This document shows, in pieces, positions 16,579 to 23,822 of a DNA stretch of 24,876 nt (the first letter of the stretch is position 1; the number at the start of each line of letters is the position of its first letter). A model generated the notes under the pieces. That model saw only the letters and a list, made by a program, of their open reading frames with translations, searched no databases and had not been told where the DNA came from. The stretch covers positions 1 through 24,876 of the forward strand of contig DDTZ01000100.1 of NCBI GenBank assembly GCA_002344565.1, written 5' to 3'. Source of the DNA: Bdellovibrionaceae bacterium UBA2351 (GTDB lineage Bacteria > Bdellovibrionota > Bdellovibrionia > Bdellovibrionales > Bdellovibrionaceae). The translations under genes were made by a program, and so were the position numbers.

Positions 16579-16587
16579 TGATGAAAA

Positions 16588-17706
16588 CTATCGATTATTG
16601 ATCTCTCTTAATGTTGTGAAAGAGCGATTCGATTTTCCAGGATGTTTTTGTTTCAATTTTGCGACCGTTTTGATACGCTCTTCAGCTAAACGATCCGCAG
16701 CCATATAGGTAGGGATCTTGTCGCGTTTTGCAATTTTGAAAACTTGCTTCAGATTGTCATAAACACGCTTCGTCTTATCGAATGCGCGGCTCTGAGAATA
16801 GCCTTCCAGTTCAACAAACACGTTCATTAAACCACCCGCATTTACGATGTAGTCTGGTGCATACAAAATACCCATTTCTTCAAGAGCATTACCATGACGT
16901 AATTCAAGAAGCTGATTATTAGCGCCGCCACAAATAATAGGCGTTTTAAATGAAGACAATGTTTTTTCATTAACAATAGCGCCCATTGCACACGGAGCTA
17001 GCACATCACATTCAACTGATAAAATCTCAGTTGGCGCCACAACCTGAACATTTGGATACATATCTTTAATTTTTTTAATTTTATCCGCATCGATATCTGA
17101 AATGATAACCTTCGCGCCTTCTTGCTCTAAGTATTTAACTAAGTTAAAACCAACATTGCCTAAACCTTGAACAGCAACACGAAGTCCCTTTAAGCTATCA
17201 CTGCCTGATTTTTCATTCACAGACGCCTTAATACCCATCAACACGCCATGAGCCGTGTACGGCGACGGATCACCCGAACCACCGAAGTCTTTAGAAATAC
17301 CAGTTACCCACGGAGTCTCCATATAAATGTACTCCATATCTTGTTCACTTGTACCGACATCTTCAGCTGTAATATATTTACCATTTAAAGAGTTAACAAA
17401 TTGACCAAACGCACGGAACAAACCTTCCGTTTTTTGAGTCTTTGAATCACCGATGATAACAGCCTTACCGCCTCCTAAATTCAAACCAGCGGCCGCCGCT
17501 TTGTACGTCATACCTTTAGACAAACGAAGAACATCCACCAAAGCTTCGTCTTCATTCGCATAATTCCACATACGCGTCCCACCCAAAGCCGGACCCAATG
17601 TCGTGTTGTGTAAAGCAATAATAGCCTTTAAACCCACGTCTGGATCATGACAAAATACTACCTGTTCGTGACTTCCTGTTTTCGCGATGACTTCAAATGT
17701 AGCCAT
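16588..17706 (-). CDS. Leucine dehydrogenase (Glu/Leu/Phe/Val dehydrogenase family)
   Basis: The protein converts branched-chain L-amino acids, mainly leucine, to 2-oxo acids and ammonia with NAD+. The N-terminal catalytic domain carries GPALGGTRMW and the family signature SKGMTYKAAAAGLNLGGGKAVI, with the two essential lysines at 69 and 81. The Rossmann domain has GLGNVG (181-186) and Asp204 at the end of the second strand, which favours NAD over NADP. The substrate-pocket region CAMGAIVN and the motif GGANNQL are intact. At 372 residues it has the usual length. Strong GAGGGGAG precedes the ATG by about three bases. A short palindrome, GACTATTTAGTC (17728-17739), lies in the upstream region and could be an operator. 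In an amino-acid-consuming predator this enzyme would feed prey leucine into energy or branched-chain lipid metabolism (inference). Confidence 0.93.
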   Translation of the reverse strand: MATFEVIAKTGSHEQVVFCHDPDVGLKAIIALHNTTLGPALGGTRMWNYANEDEALVDVLRLSKGMTYKAAAAGLNLGGGKAVIIGDSKTQKTEGLFRAFGQFVNSLNGKYITAEDVGTSEQDMEYIYMETPWVTGISKDFGGSGDPSPYTAHGVLMGIKASVNEKSGSDSLKGLRVAVQGLGNVGFNLVKYLEQEGAKVIISDIDADKIKKIKDMYPNVQVVAPTEILSVECDVLAPCAMGAIVNEKTLSSFKTPIICGGANNQLLELRHGNALEEMGILYAPDYIVNAGGLMNVFVELEGYSQSRAFDKTKRVYDNLKQVFKIAKRDKIPTYMAADRLAEERIKTVAKLKQKHPGKSNRSFTTLREINNR

Positions 17707-17763
17707 GAATCTCCCCTCAAAAAAATCGACTATTTAGTCTATTGTTAAGGAAATATGACTTAG

Positions 17764-18306
17764 TTAGAGTACAAATACGAGAATTGATGCGAAGCAGACT
17801 AAAAAAATCACCAAATACAAACGTTTCAAATGCCTAGAAATAGCCACCTGAGCGTCTTCTGCGTCCTTTAGCTTTTGTTTAAGATCTAGAATTTCGCCTT
17901 CAAAACGATCATTTTCTGAGGCGGAGTTAAACACAAGTTCATCCATACGCTTGGTTAATGTCGCCTCGATGTCCTTTTTTAAAAAGCTAATATCTTTTTG
18001 CAAAAAATAAGATGAGTTCAAACCCGGGATCTTTTCCTGAAGAATCATGTACCACTGAAGAGCTCGATAAATATGCGGCGGAACATCGTCCCCTTTCTGA
18101 GTCCACCTCGACCACGAAGACGGATCAACTAATAACAACTGCGCCATTTTTCGTTGAGACAAATCTAAGCTGGAACGAATGTGCTCAAGATCTCCAATCT
18201 GATCCTTAATTACCTTAACCTGAGCCTCGTAATTTAAACGAACGGCAGAAACAGCTCTACTCCCCGGCTTATTTTGCGATTTTTCAGATTCATTTAAAAG
18301 ATCCAT
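17764..18306 (-). CDS. Membrane-anchored helix-turn-helix/coiled-coil protein
   Basis: An N-terminal domain (about 28-90) has an XRE-like helix-turn-helix look: HIRSSLDLSQRKMAQLLLV, then DPSSWSRWTQ as the probable recognition helix. It is followed by a helical region with charged heptads (about 95-160, coiled coil) and a single C-terminal hydrophobic segment LYLVIFLVCFASILVFVL with almost nothing after it. That arrangement suggests a tail-anchored, DNA-binding protein with its body in the cytoplasm. No named family is recognised. The start has no clear Shine-Dalgarno. It is divergent from the AT-rich spacer with paired 17-base repeats, which would suit an operator. The leucine dehydrogenase gene follows 57 bases downstream. 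Confidence 0.72.
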   Translation of the reverse strand: MDLLNESEKSQNKPGSRAVSAVRLNYEAQVKVIKDQIGDLEHIRSSLDLSQRKMAQLLLVDPSSWSRWTQKGDDVPPHIYRALQWYMILQEKIPGLNSSYFLQKDISFLKKDIEATLTKRMDELVFNSASENDRFEGEILDLKQKLKDAEDAQVAISRHLKRLYLVIFLVCFASILVFVL

Positions 18307-18410
18307 CTATTAATTAGTAACGTGGACATTATTCCCCTGTCAAATCCGCCGCGATATTTGCCCAATTAATGGATGAATTCACAGACCTCTAAAAAAACAA
18401 AACCAAACAG

Positions 18411-18470
18411 TATGTTGTATTTTGCATGTTAAAATTAGTTTTTTACACCATTTTACGTTGTATTTTACAT
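18411..18470. promoter_or_regulatory. Paired 17-bp direct repeats, candidate operator
   Basis: TATGTTGTATTTTGCAT (18411-18427) and TACGTTGTATTTTACAT (18454-18470) share 15 of 17 bases in the same orientation, 43 bases apart, close to four helical turns. They lie about 105-165 bases upstream of the HTH gene. Same-face tandem sites fit a binding site for a regulator or for recombinase arm-binding; which one is unknown. Confidence 0.45.
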
Positions 18471-18556
18471 CATGACGAAATCTGGATTGCCGGAAAACCC
18501 TAGAGTCATAAGATTTTGATGTTTACCAGGGTATTTGTATCCTACTTTTCAAATTA

Positions 18557-18586
18557 TACTAAAGCTTTTAGTTATAAGCTTTAGTA
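18557..18586. repeat. 11-8-11 inverted repeat, candidate recombination core site
   Basis: TACTAAAGCTT (18557-18567) is the exact complement of AAGCTTTAGTA (18576-18586), around an asymmetric spacer TTAGTTAT. Tyrosine recombinases act on sites of this shape: two 9-13 bp arms around 6-8 bp (dif 11-6-11, loxP 13-8-13). It lies 248 bases upstream of the tyrosine recombinase gene. No T run follows, so it does not look like a terminator. Confidence 0.45.
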
Positions 18587-18833
18587 CTATATATTTAAAA
18601 TTACATGCTATTTTGCTATATGATCACTGGTTTTTAGCGAACCCAATTTGAAAATTGCAAATTTATTGTTTCTTTTTTATTATCGTTACAAATAAATTTC
18701 CACTCGTTCATTTTTTTTGCTTTATTATTATGTGTCGTATTTCGTTTTCACATTTTCCATTTTCGAAAATTAATTTATTTCCTATGTTTACAATCGGTAT
18801 TTTTTGAATAATCCTTAGAACTTAGACACGATT

Positions 18834-19367
18834 TTGGGTGGATTTTTGCGCTATCAATTAAACAAAAATAAGTATCTTTTAGCCCCTGAAGTGGATCGAC
18901 TTACGTCCATTATAGATACATACATTGATAAGGATATTCGCAACTGTTTGATATTGCTTGTTGGTTTGAAAACAGGCGCTCGTGCTCAAGAAATACTCAA
19001 TATCCAAAAATCAGATCTAAACACGTACGACATGTCCGTTTTTATTCGCGGCCTTAAAGGCAGCAACGATCGGGAAATTCCGTTGCCGAACGGGCTATTT
19101 TTGAAACTTCAGCGCTATGCCGATTCCGTCGAAACCCAGAAAATTTTTAACATTACGTATGATCGCCTTTATCAAATTTGGGATTTGTATCGGCCGGTGC
19201 CTAAAAAGTTTCACTCACTTCGGCACACATTTGCAATTCAGCTCTATCGAAAAACGAAAGATTTGCGACTAGTCCAGGTAGCCCTTGGCCATCGCAACAT
19301 CACTAACACAATGATATATGCCGACTATGTTTACACACAGGATGAACTTCGCAAACTTATCCTGTGA
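18834..19367 (+). CDS. Tyrosine recombinase, catalytic domain only
   Basis: At 177 residues this is about half the length of XerC/XerD; the N-terminal core-binding SAM-like domain is missing and the protein begins almost directly with the catalytic domain. All catalytic residues can be placed: Arg50 (TGARAQEIL), Lys75 (RGLKGSNDREI), His127 and Arg130 (HSLRHTF), His153 (LGHRN) and the nucleophile Tyr162 (TMIYADY). The start is uncertain: TTG at 18834 has no Shine-Dalgarno, and another TTG at 18846 has GGGTGG nearby. Upstream sequence is too rich in stops to restore a longer protein. It may be a short stand-alone integrase rather than a decayed one, since the active site is perfect. Confidence 0.85.
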   Translation: MGGFLRYQLNKNKYLLAPEVDRLTSIIDTYIDKDIRNCLILLVGLKTGARAQEILNIQKSDLNTYDMSVFIRGLKGSNDREIPLPNGLFLKLQRYADSVETQKIFNITYDRLYQIWDLYRPVPKKFHSLRHTFAIQLYRKTKDLRLVQVALGHRNITNTMIYADYVYTQDELRKLIL

Positions 19368-19420
19368 TACAGTCAACTTTGCCCCAAGTGACCGTTAGCG
19401 GCCATTACAAACCTTCTTAG

Positions 19421-20173
19421 ACAGCCGTTCCCTACTATCCTTCTCTAAGGGCACAAGAACGCCTTATTCTAATAGGTGGCGGACCAGGACGCCCCAAGGC
19501 CGCTCTACAGCAATTCAGCGAATGGGCCAACCAAGAACGCGGAACTATTTTAATCATCACCTGGGCATCAAAAATCCCAGCAGAGGTTGCTACCGACATT
19601 ATAGACGACTTTTCTGAACATTTTCGAGGGCAGTTCTTGATTTCAATGACCGCTCCCCAAAGCATTACAGAACAATATGACTTTGTAAGAAATCTTCAGC
19701 AAGCCACGGGCGTGTTTTTCTCCGGCGGCGATCAAAGTTTAATAATGGACACTTTTCACATTCCCGGTGGATCTATGGTTCAAAGAGCGCTGGTAGAGGC
19801 CTATCATAACGGCATCGTTTTCGGCGGTACTAGTGCCGGCACTGCCATTATGTCCCGGAATATGATCACAGGCAGCATTCAGGATGATGGTCAAGTTCCC
19901 ATCGGAATCGGTCTCGGCTTCTTACCGCCTCACGTAATCGTAGACCAGCATTTTTCACAAAGAGACCGCGAAGCGCGGCTCCTGCGCGCCAAAACACAAT
20001 CAGGAACAAAAATAGCAATTGGAATTGATGAAGATACGGCAATCATCGTTCGTAACAAATCGGAAATCCGCGTGGACGGTGACCACTCAGTACGCATCTA
20101 TCGAGAACTAGGCAATATCTACACTGAAAAAAAACTTAAAGCCGGCGACACCTGGACGATACCTTACAACTGA
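19421..20173 (+). pseudogene. Cyanophycinase-like peptidase (S51), 5' end broken
   Basis: The frame from 19421 encodes the complete fold of the family: RLILIGGGPGRPKAAL (first strand), TGVFFSGGDQ, the nucleophile elbow FGGTSAGTAIMS with Ser138, and VIVDQHFSQRDREARLL with His177 (numbering from 19421). Cyanophycinase cuts cyanophycin, the Arg-Asp polymer, to beta-Asp-Arg dipeptides. However, there is no ATG, GTG or TTG before 19637, and a start there would remove the first 72 residues, including the GGG loop. The same frame is interrupted by TAG at 19418 and continues open upstream towards a GTG overlapping the recombinase stop. So either a nonsense mutation has cut the leader off, or a rare start codon is used. 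No cyanophycin synthetase is present. Confidence 0.75.
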
Positions 20174-20195
20174 TTCACCTAAGATAGATCCACAA

Positions 20196-20226
20196 ATAAA
20201 AAACGCGAGGTATTCAACCTCGCGTT
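20196..20226 (-). terminator. Rho-independent terminator between convergent genes
   Basis: AACGCGAGGT (20202-20211) and ACCTCGCGTT (20217-20226) form a perfect 10-bp stem around a five-base loop. On the minus strand it is followed by a run of T, so it ends the small secreted protein's message. On the plus strand the following bases are only weakly T-rich, so it may still help stop the cyanophycinase transcript. Confidence 0.85.
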
Positions 20227-20251
20227 CTAAATTAAATTTAGATAGAACTAA

Positions 20252-20599
20252 TTATAAACCAAGCTCACGCAATTCTTTAGCTACGCGATGTTGGTTTTTT
20301 CTAGGATTCGTAGTTTTCTGCTTAGTTTCTTTTTTATAACGAAAGAATTTATCGCTACTTGGAGCCGCGATTTCAGTTTGCGCTTCATCATAGAAAACTA
20401 CACTCGAATCTTTCTCTGCTCTCTTAGTGCGTACTAAATTTTTACGAGAATCCAGTTCATTTTGAGTGTACACTTGGGATTTAATCTTTGTGTGCAACTC
20501 CTTCTGAGCCTTAGTGTCTTCACTAATCAAAGAGTTGAAGTCTTCTACTTTTGCAAAAACACTCATTCCGATGATTAGAGTTAAGATTAAAGCTTTCAT
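20252..20599 (-). CDS. Small secreted protein of unknown function, 115 aa
   Basis: The ATG at 20599 has AAGGAG at a good distance and begins a signal peptide (MKALILTLIIGMSVFA, cleavage before KVEDF). The frame extends 11 codons upstream, but that would precede the Shine-Dalgarno. The mature part is highly charged, rich in Lys, Glu, Gln and Arg, without cysteine, probably helical, and ends KELRELGL. No family recognised. It is divergent from the importer operon, with 168 bases between the two starts, and has its own terminator. Confidence 0.75.
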   Translation of the reverse strand: MKALILTLIIGMSVFAKVEDFNSLISEDTKAQKELHTKIKSQVYTQNELDSRKNLVRTKRAEKDSSVVFYDEAQTEIAAPSSDKFFRYKKETKQKTTNPRKNQHRVAKELRELGL

Positions 20600-20704
20600 A
20601 TCATTCTCCTTACAGTTAGTCTCGATAGACATGATTGCAATGACATGGCCGTCCTATTCAATCCTAGTAGACTTAAAAATCATTTAAACCGAGAGTGTTA
20701 ATTA

Positions 20705-20734
20705 TTGATAACAGGTGTAAACAAATCATATAGT
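20705..20734 (+). promoter_or_regulatory. Candidate promoter of the oxygenase-ABC importer operon
   Basis: TTGATA (20705-20710) and TATAGT (20729-20734) are 18 bases apart, 33 bases before the first start codon. The boxes fit a sigma-70-type promoter. No THI-box, RFN or other riboswitch core was seen between 20600 and 20767. Confidence 0.4.
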
Positions 20735-20767
20735 CAATGTATCCATTTGAAACAACGAAGGTAATCC

Positions 20768-21382
20768 ATGATTCAGCAGCTTTTTCCCACCCAGATACTT
20801 AACGCCTCCCTTTTTCCCGCCAATAGCCGTTTCCTTAAAGACCTGAAGAAGGAAATTTTGAAGATCTCGGAAGTGGACCTTGAAGGTCAAGACTGGTCAG
20901 AGCAGAACTACCTGTTTGGCTACACATCCTACGGTTCTTTGGATCAACTCCATCAATTTTCTTCGTCGTTTAATGATTTAAAAAAGAAAATAGACAAGCA
21001 CATCCGTAAATACGTAAAAGAATTAGGTTGGGACATAGATCCAAAAGAGATTTGCCTGTCTAAAATGTGGGTGAATATTATGCCCAAGGGAACTATCCAC
21101 ACTGGACATATACATCCGCTGAGTGTGATTTCTGGAACATTTTACGTGAGTCTACCTAAAAAAAATGTACCCGCTCTTAAATTTGAAGATCCCCGTTTTA
21201 CGCAAATGATGGCGACACCGCCCAAGAAGAAAAACGTAGCTTTGAAAAATCTAAACTTTTTTAATTTTATGCCTAAAGAGGGCGACATTGTATTATTTGA
21301 AAGCTGGCTCCGCCACGAAGTCGTTCAAAATAATTCTGATGATTTACGAATTAGCGTAAGTTTTAACTACGATTGGAAATAA
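20768..21382 (+). CDS. Putative 2OG-Fe(II) oxygenase (TIGR02466-like)
   Basis: This 204-residue protein fits the TIGR02466 group of putative 2-oxoglutarate/Fe(II) oxygenases: FPTQILNASLF at the start, WVNIMPKGTIHTGHIHPLSVISGTFYVSLP, FEDPR, then GDIVLFESWLRHEVVQNNSDDLRISVSFNYDW at the end. Likely iron ligands are His114 or His116 with His183, and Arg194 would bind 2-oxoglutarate. The usual HxD pair reads as HIH here, so the acidic ligand is not obvious. A weak AAGGT precedes the ATG. The stop codon touches the ATG of the ABC ATPase with no spacer, so the enzyme and the importer are made together, much as TauD is with TauABC. Oxidation of the imported compound is a fair guess, not shown. Confidence 0.82.
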   Translation: MIQQLFPTQILNASLFPANSRFLKDLKKEILKISEVDLEGQDWSEQNYLFGYTSYGSLDQLHQFSSSFNDLKKKIDKHIRKYVKELGWDIDPKEICLSKMWVNIMPKGTIHTGHIHPLSVISGTFYVSLPKKNVPALKFEDPRFTQMMATPPKKKNVALKNLNFFNFMPKEGDIVLFESWLRHEVVQNNSDDLRISVSFNYDWK

Positions 21383-22105
21383 ATGCTAGAATTAAAAAAC
21401 GCAGGAAAAAGATTTAATTCCCGGTGGCTGTTTCAGAACTTGAATTTTCAAGTTCAAACTGGTGATTTTATTTCTATTTTAGGACCATCTGGTTGCGGAA
21501 AATCAACACTACTGCGCATTTTAGCTGAACTCGATACACTCACAGATGGCCACATTATCCAACCTGCCACAACAACCCCAGGATTTGTTTTTCAAGAATC
21601 TTGTTTGCTCCCATGGCTGACTGTTTACGAAAATGTCGCTATTGGCATTTCAAAAAACACACTCACAAATTCTGAAAAGTCAGATCAGATCGAAAAAATC
21701 CTAAAAACGGTAAAATTAAAAGACGCAGCTTCGTTGTTTCCCCACCAACTCTCTGGCGGAATGAAAATGCGTGTGTCTATCGCTCGGGCCCTTATAAATA
21801 ACAAATCAATTCTGTTTTTAGATGAACCATTTGCAGCCTTGGATGATTTCATTCGCTTTGAGCTACAGGAAGAATTACTGGAATATTGGAAACAACACAA
21901 GATGACAGTGTTCTTTGTTACACACTCTGTAACAGAAAGCGTATTTTTATCACAGAAACTTTGGCTGTTTCCACAAGGCGATCAACTTCAATTCCAAGAA
22001 CTCGACTTAAAAAAATCCGACACTAGTCCTCATATGTATCGTCAATCGCCAGAATATTTTAAATTGGTCACTGAAATTTCAGATCGTTTGCGAGGTAAAA
22101 AGTGA
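21383..22105 (+). CDS. ABC importer ATPase (nitrate/sulfonate/thiamine-precursor type)
   Basis: A complete ABC nucleotide-binding domain of 240 residues: Walker A GPSGCGKST (34-42), Q-loop Gln71 (VFQES), signature LSGGM (123-127), Walker B LFLDEP with Asp147/Glu148, D-loop ALDD, and switch His181. FVFQESCLLPWLTVYENVAIG is the pattern of the SsuB/TauB/ThiZ group. It follows the oxygenase without a spacer and overlaps the permease by four bases (GTGA). It drives uptake through the permease at the cytoplasmic face. Confidence 0.93.
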   Translation: MLELKNAGKRFNSRWLFQNLNFQVQTGDFISILGPSGCGKSTLLRILAELDTLTDGHIIQPATTTPGFVFQESCLLPWLTVYENVAIGISKNTLTNSEKSDQIEKILKTVKLKDAASLFPHQLSGGMKMRVSIARALINNKSILFLDEPFAALDDFIRFELQEELLEYWKQHKMTVFFVTHSVTESVFLSQKLWLFPQGDQLQFQELDLKKSDTSPHMYRQSPEYFKLVTEISDRLRGKK

Positions 22106-22845
22106 AACAGTTTCTACCGACTTTTCTCCTTGTTGTCGTTGCAACAGCTGTTGTGGAAATTTTAAATAAAATTGGCTCTTGGGATGCACAATTAATTCCC
22201 CCTGCCTCGGTTATTCTAGATACCGTCATCGAAAACAAAGAGAGTTTTCTTTCCGCTTTTTGGGACACTCTAAAGCTAAGCGCGCAAAGTTTAGCATTAA
22301 GTTTTGCGCTGGGTTTCACTTTGGCTATTATTTTTTCGCTGAATGACTGGATTAAACGCGCCGTATTTCCCTTAGCTATTTTCTTTCAAACGGTTCCCAT
22401 TATTGCAATCGCACCACTTTTAGTTATCTATTTGGGCTACGGACCACAAACCATTTTAGCATCAGCAGTGTTCGTTAGCGTATTTCCTATTCTTGCTAAT
22501 ACACTTGTAGGCTTAGACACCATAAATAAAAACTTACTTGAACTTTTCAAAGTCTACAAACGAACCTCACTGCAAACATTGTTTTATTTAAAGATCCCGG
22601 GCTCGTATCATTTTATTTTTTCGGGATTAAAAATCTCGTCGGGACTAGCCGTCATCGGTGTCGTAGCTGGCGAATTTGTCGCCGGAGGAGGCTTAGGTTC
22701 CCTAATCGATACATCCCGTACCCAGCAACGGATTGATTTAGTTTTTGCGGCTCTGATTGGATTAGCTCTCATTGGACTTTGTCAAATTATGTTACTTAAT
22801 ACCATAAACTTATTGATCACCCGCCGGAGACCTTTTAAGCTTTAA
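22102..22845 (+). CDS. ABC importer permease (SsuC/TauC/ThiX type)
   Basis: The start is GTG in a GTGA overlap with the ATPase stop. The 247-residue protein has about six membrane segments, beginning at about residues 4-20 and 55-80. It carries the BPD_transp_1 fold, with an EAA-like coupling loop (GEFVAGGGLGSLID, around 190-205) that docks on the ATPase. The motif FFQTVPIIAIAPLLVIYLGYG is characteristic of nitrate/sulfonate/taurine and thiamine-precursor permeases. One permease gene implies a homodimer in the membrane. Confidence 0.92.
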   Translation: MKQFLPTFLLVVVATAVVEILNKIGSWDAQLIPPASVILDTVIENKESFLSAFWDTLKLSAQSLALSFALGFTLAIIFSLNDWIKRAVFPLAIFFQTVPIIAIAPLLVIYLGYGPQTILASAVFVSVFPILANTLVGLDTINKNLLELFKVYKRTSLQTLFYLKIPGSYHFIFSGLKISSGLAVIGVVAGEFVAGGGLGSLIDTSRTQQRIDLVFAALIGLALIGLCQIMLLNTINLLITRRRPFKL

Positions 22846-22861
22846 GCTTTTGGAGGTCAGG

Positions 22862-23821
22862 ATGAAATCTATAAAATTGATTGGTCTACTTTGCGTCGTT
22901 TTTTGTTCTAGCCTATTGGCGCAAACGTCAGAAACTCAAACGCCTACAGGAACTGTTTACAAATTAGCATTAAATTGGGTACCAGAGCCTCAGTTCGGTG
23001 GTTTTTACCAAGCACTCATTGATGATGAATTTAAAAAACAAGGTTTAAATGTCGAAATCATTCCCGGGGGCTCAGGAACTCCGACGGTTCAAATGCTTAC
23101 TAAAGGTGTTGTTGATTTCGCCATTGTATCCGCAGAGGAAATCTTAATCTCTAATGATAAGAATCTAAAAAATAACGTCGTTGGCGTTTTCGCTACCTTT
23201 CAAAAAAACCCTCAAATGATTATGTCACACGAATCAAGAAAGTTTAAAAATATCGGTGATGTACTAACTAATGAAGGTTACTTAGCTTGGCAAAAAGGCT
23301 TGTCATACTCGCTATTCCTGTTAAAAAAATATCCAAACTCAAAAGTTAAAATGGTTCCGTATTTAGGAGGCCTTACCCAATTTCAAAAAGATAAAATGTT
23401 GTCGCAACAAGGCTTTATTACGAGTGAACCCATCGCGGCCGGCGATTTAAAAATCCCTGTATCCACATTCCTGGTAGCTGACGAAGGCTTTAACCCGTAC
23501 ACTACTGTTCTTTCCGTCAGAAAAGACTTCAACAAAGCTCGCCCCGAGACAGTTAAAAAACTTCACCAAGCCGTTGCTAATGGCTGGGCGGCTTATTTAA
23601 AAAACCCAGAGAGGGCAAATGCCTACATGGCTAAATTAAATCCAGGCATGAAGCCAGAAACCTTTAAGAAAAGCGCTGATGCACAGGCGCCACTTATCCA
23701 AGGCGCAGACGGGTTAGGGAAAATGACTGAGTCACGCTGGGCGGAACTGATTCAACAAGTAAAAGAACTAGGTCTTGTTAAAAATAAACTAAAAGCTGAA
23801 AATCAGTTTGTAAATTTCTAG
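22862..23821 (+). CDS. ABC importer substrate-binding protein (NMT1/THI5-like)
   Basis: The ATG at 22862 is preferred over the TTG at 22850 because GGAGG ends five bases before it. The signal peptide MKSIKLIGLLCVVFCSSLLA is followed by a type II periplasmic binding fold of the NMT1 group: ALNWVPEPQFGGFYQALID (a near-signature of HMP/riboflavin-type binders), GGSGTPTVQMLTKGVVDFAIVSAEEIL, and QQGFITSEP. The N-terminal Cys in the signal is not in a good lipobox, so the protein may be free in the periplasm. The substrate is probably a small heterocycle or vitamin precursor, or an aromatic or sulfonate compound. Absence of a THI box and of thi or rib genes means thiamine or riboflavin cannot be claimed. 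Confidence 0.88.
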   Translation: MKSIKLIGLLCVVFCSSLLAQTSETQTPTGTVYKLALNWVPEPQFGGFYQALIDDEFKKQGLNVEIIPGGSGTPTVQMLTKGVVDFAIVSAEEILISNDKNLKNNVVGVFATFQKNPQMIMSHESRKFKNIGDVLTNEGYLAWQKGLSYSLFLLKKYPNSKVKMVPYLGGLTQFQKDKMLSQQGFITSEPIAAGDLKIPVSTFLVADEGFNPYTTVLSVRKDFNKARPETVKKLHQAVANGWAAYLKNPERANAYMAKLNPGMKPETFKKSADAQAPLIQGADGLGKMTESRWAELIQQVKELGLVKNKLKAENQFVNF

Positions 23822-23822
23822 T

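Larger units (their letters stand above)
18307..18833. other. AT-rich non-coding segment between HTH gene and recombinase
   Basis: About 530 bases with no supportable gene. From roughly 18540 on it is visibly poorer in G and C than its neighbours, with long T and A runs. It holds a pair of 17-base direct repeats and an 11-8-11 inverted repeat (listed separately). The low GC, repeats and adjoining recombinase suggest acquired DNA or a recombination hot spot. Confidence 0.6.

Noticed and set aside
18557..18586. Rho-independent terminator
   Set aside because: The stem is AT-rich and no T run follows on either strand; no gene ends nearby.
20600..20767. TPP or FMN riboswitch before the importer operon
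   Set aside because: The spacer is too short and AT-rich and lacks the CTGAGA or RFN cores.
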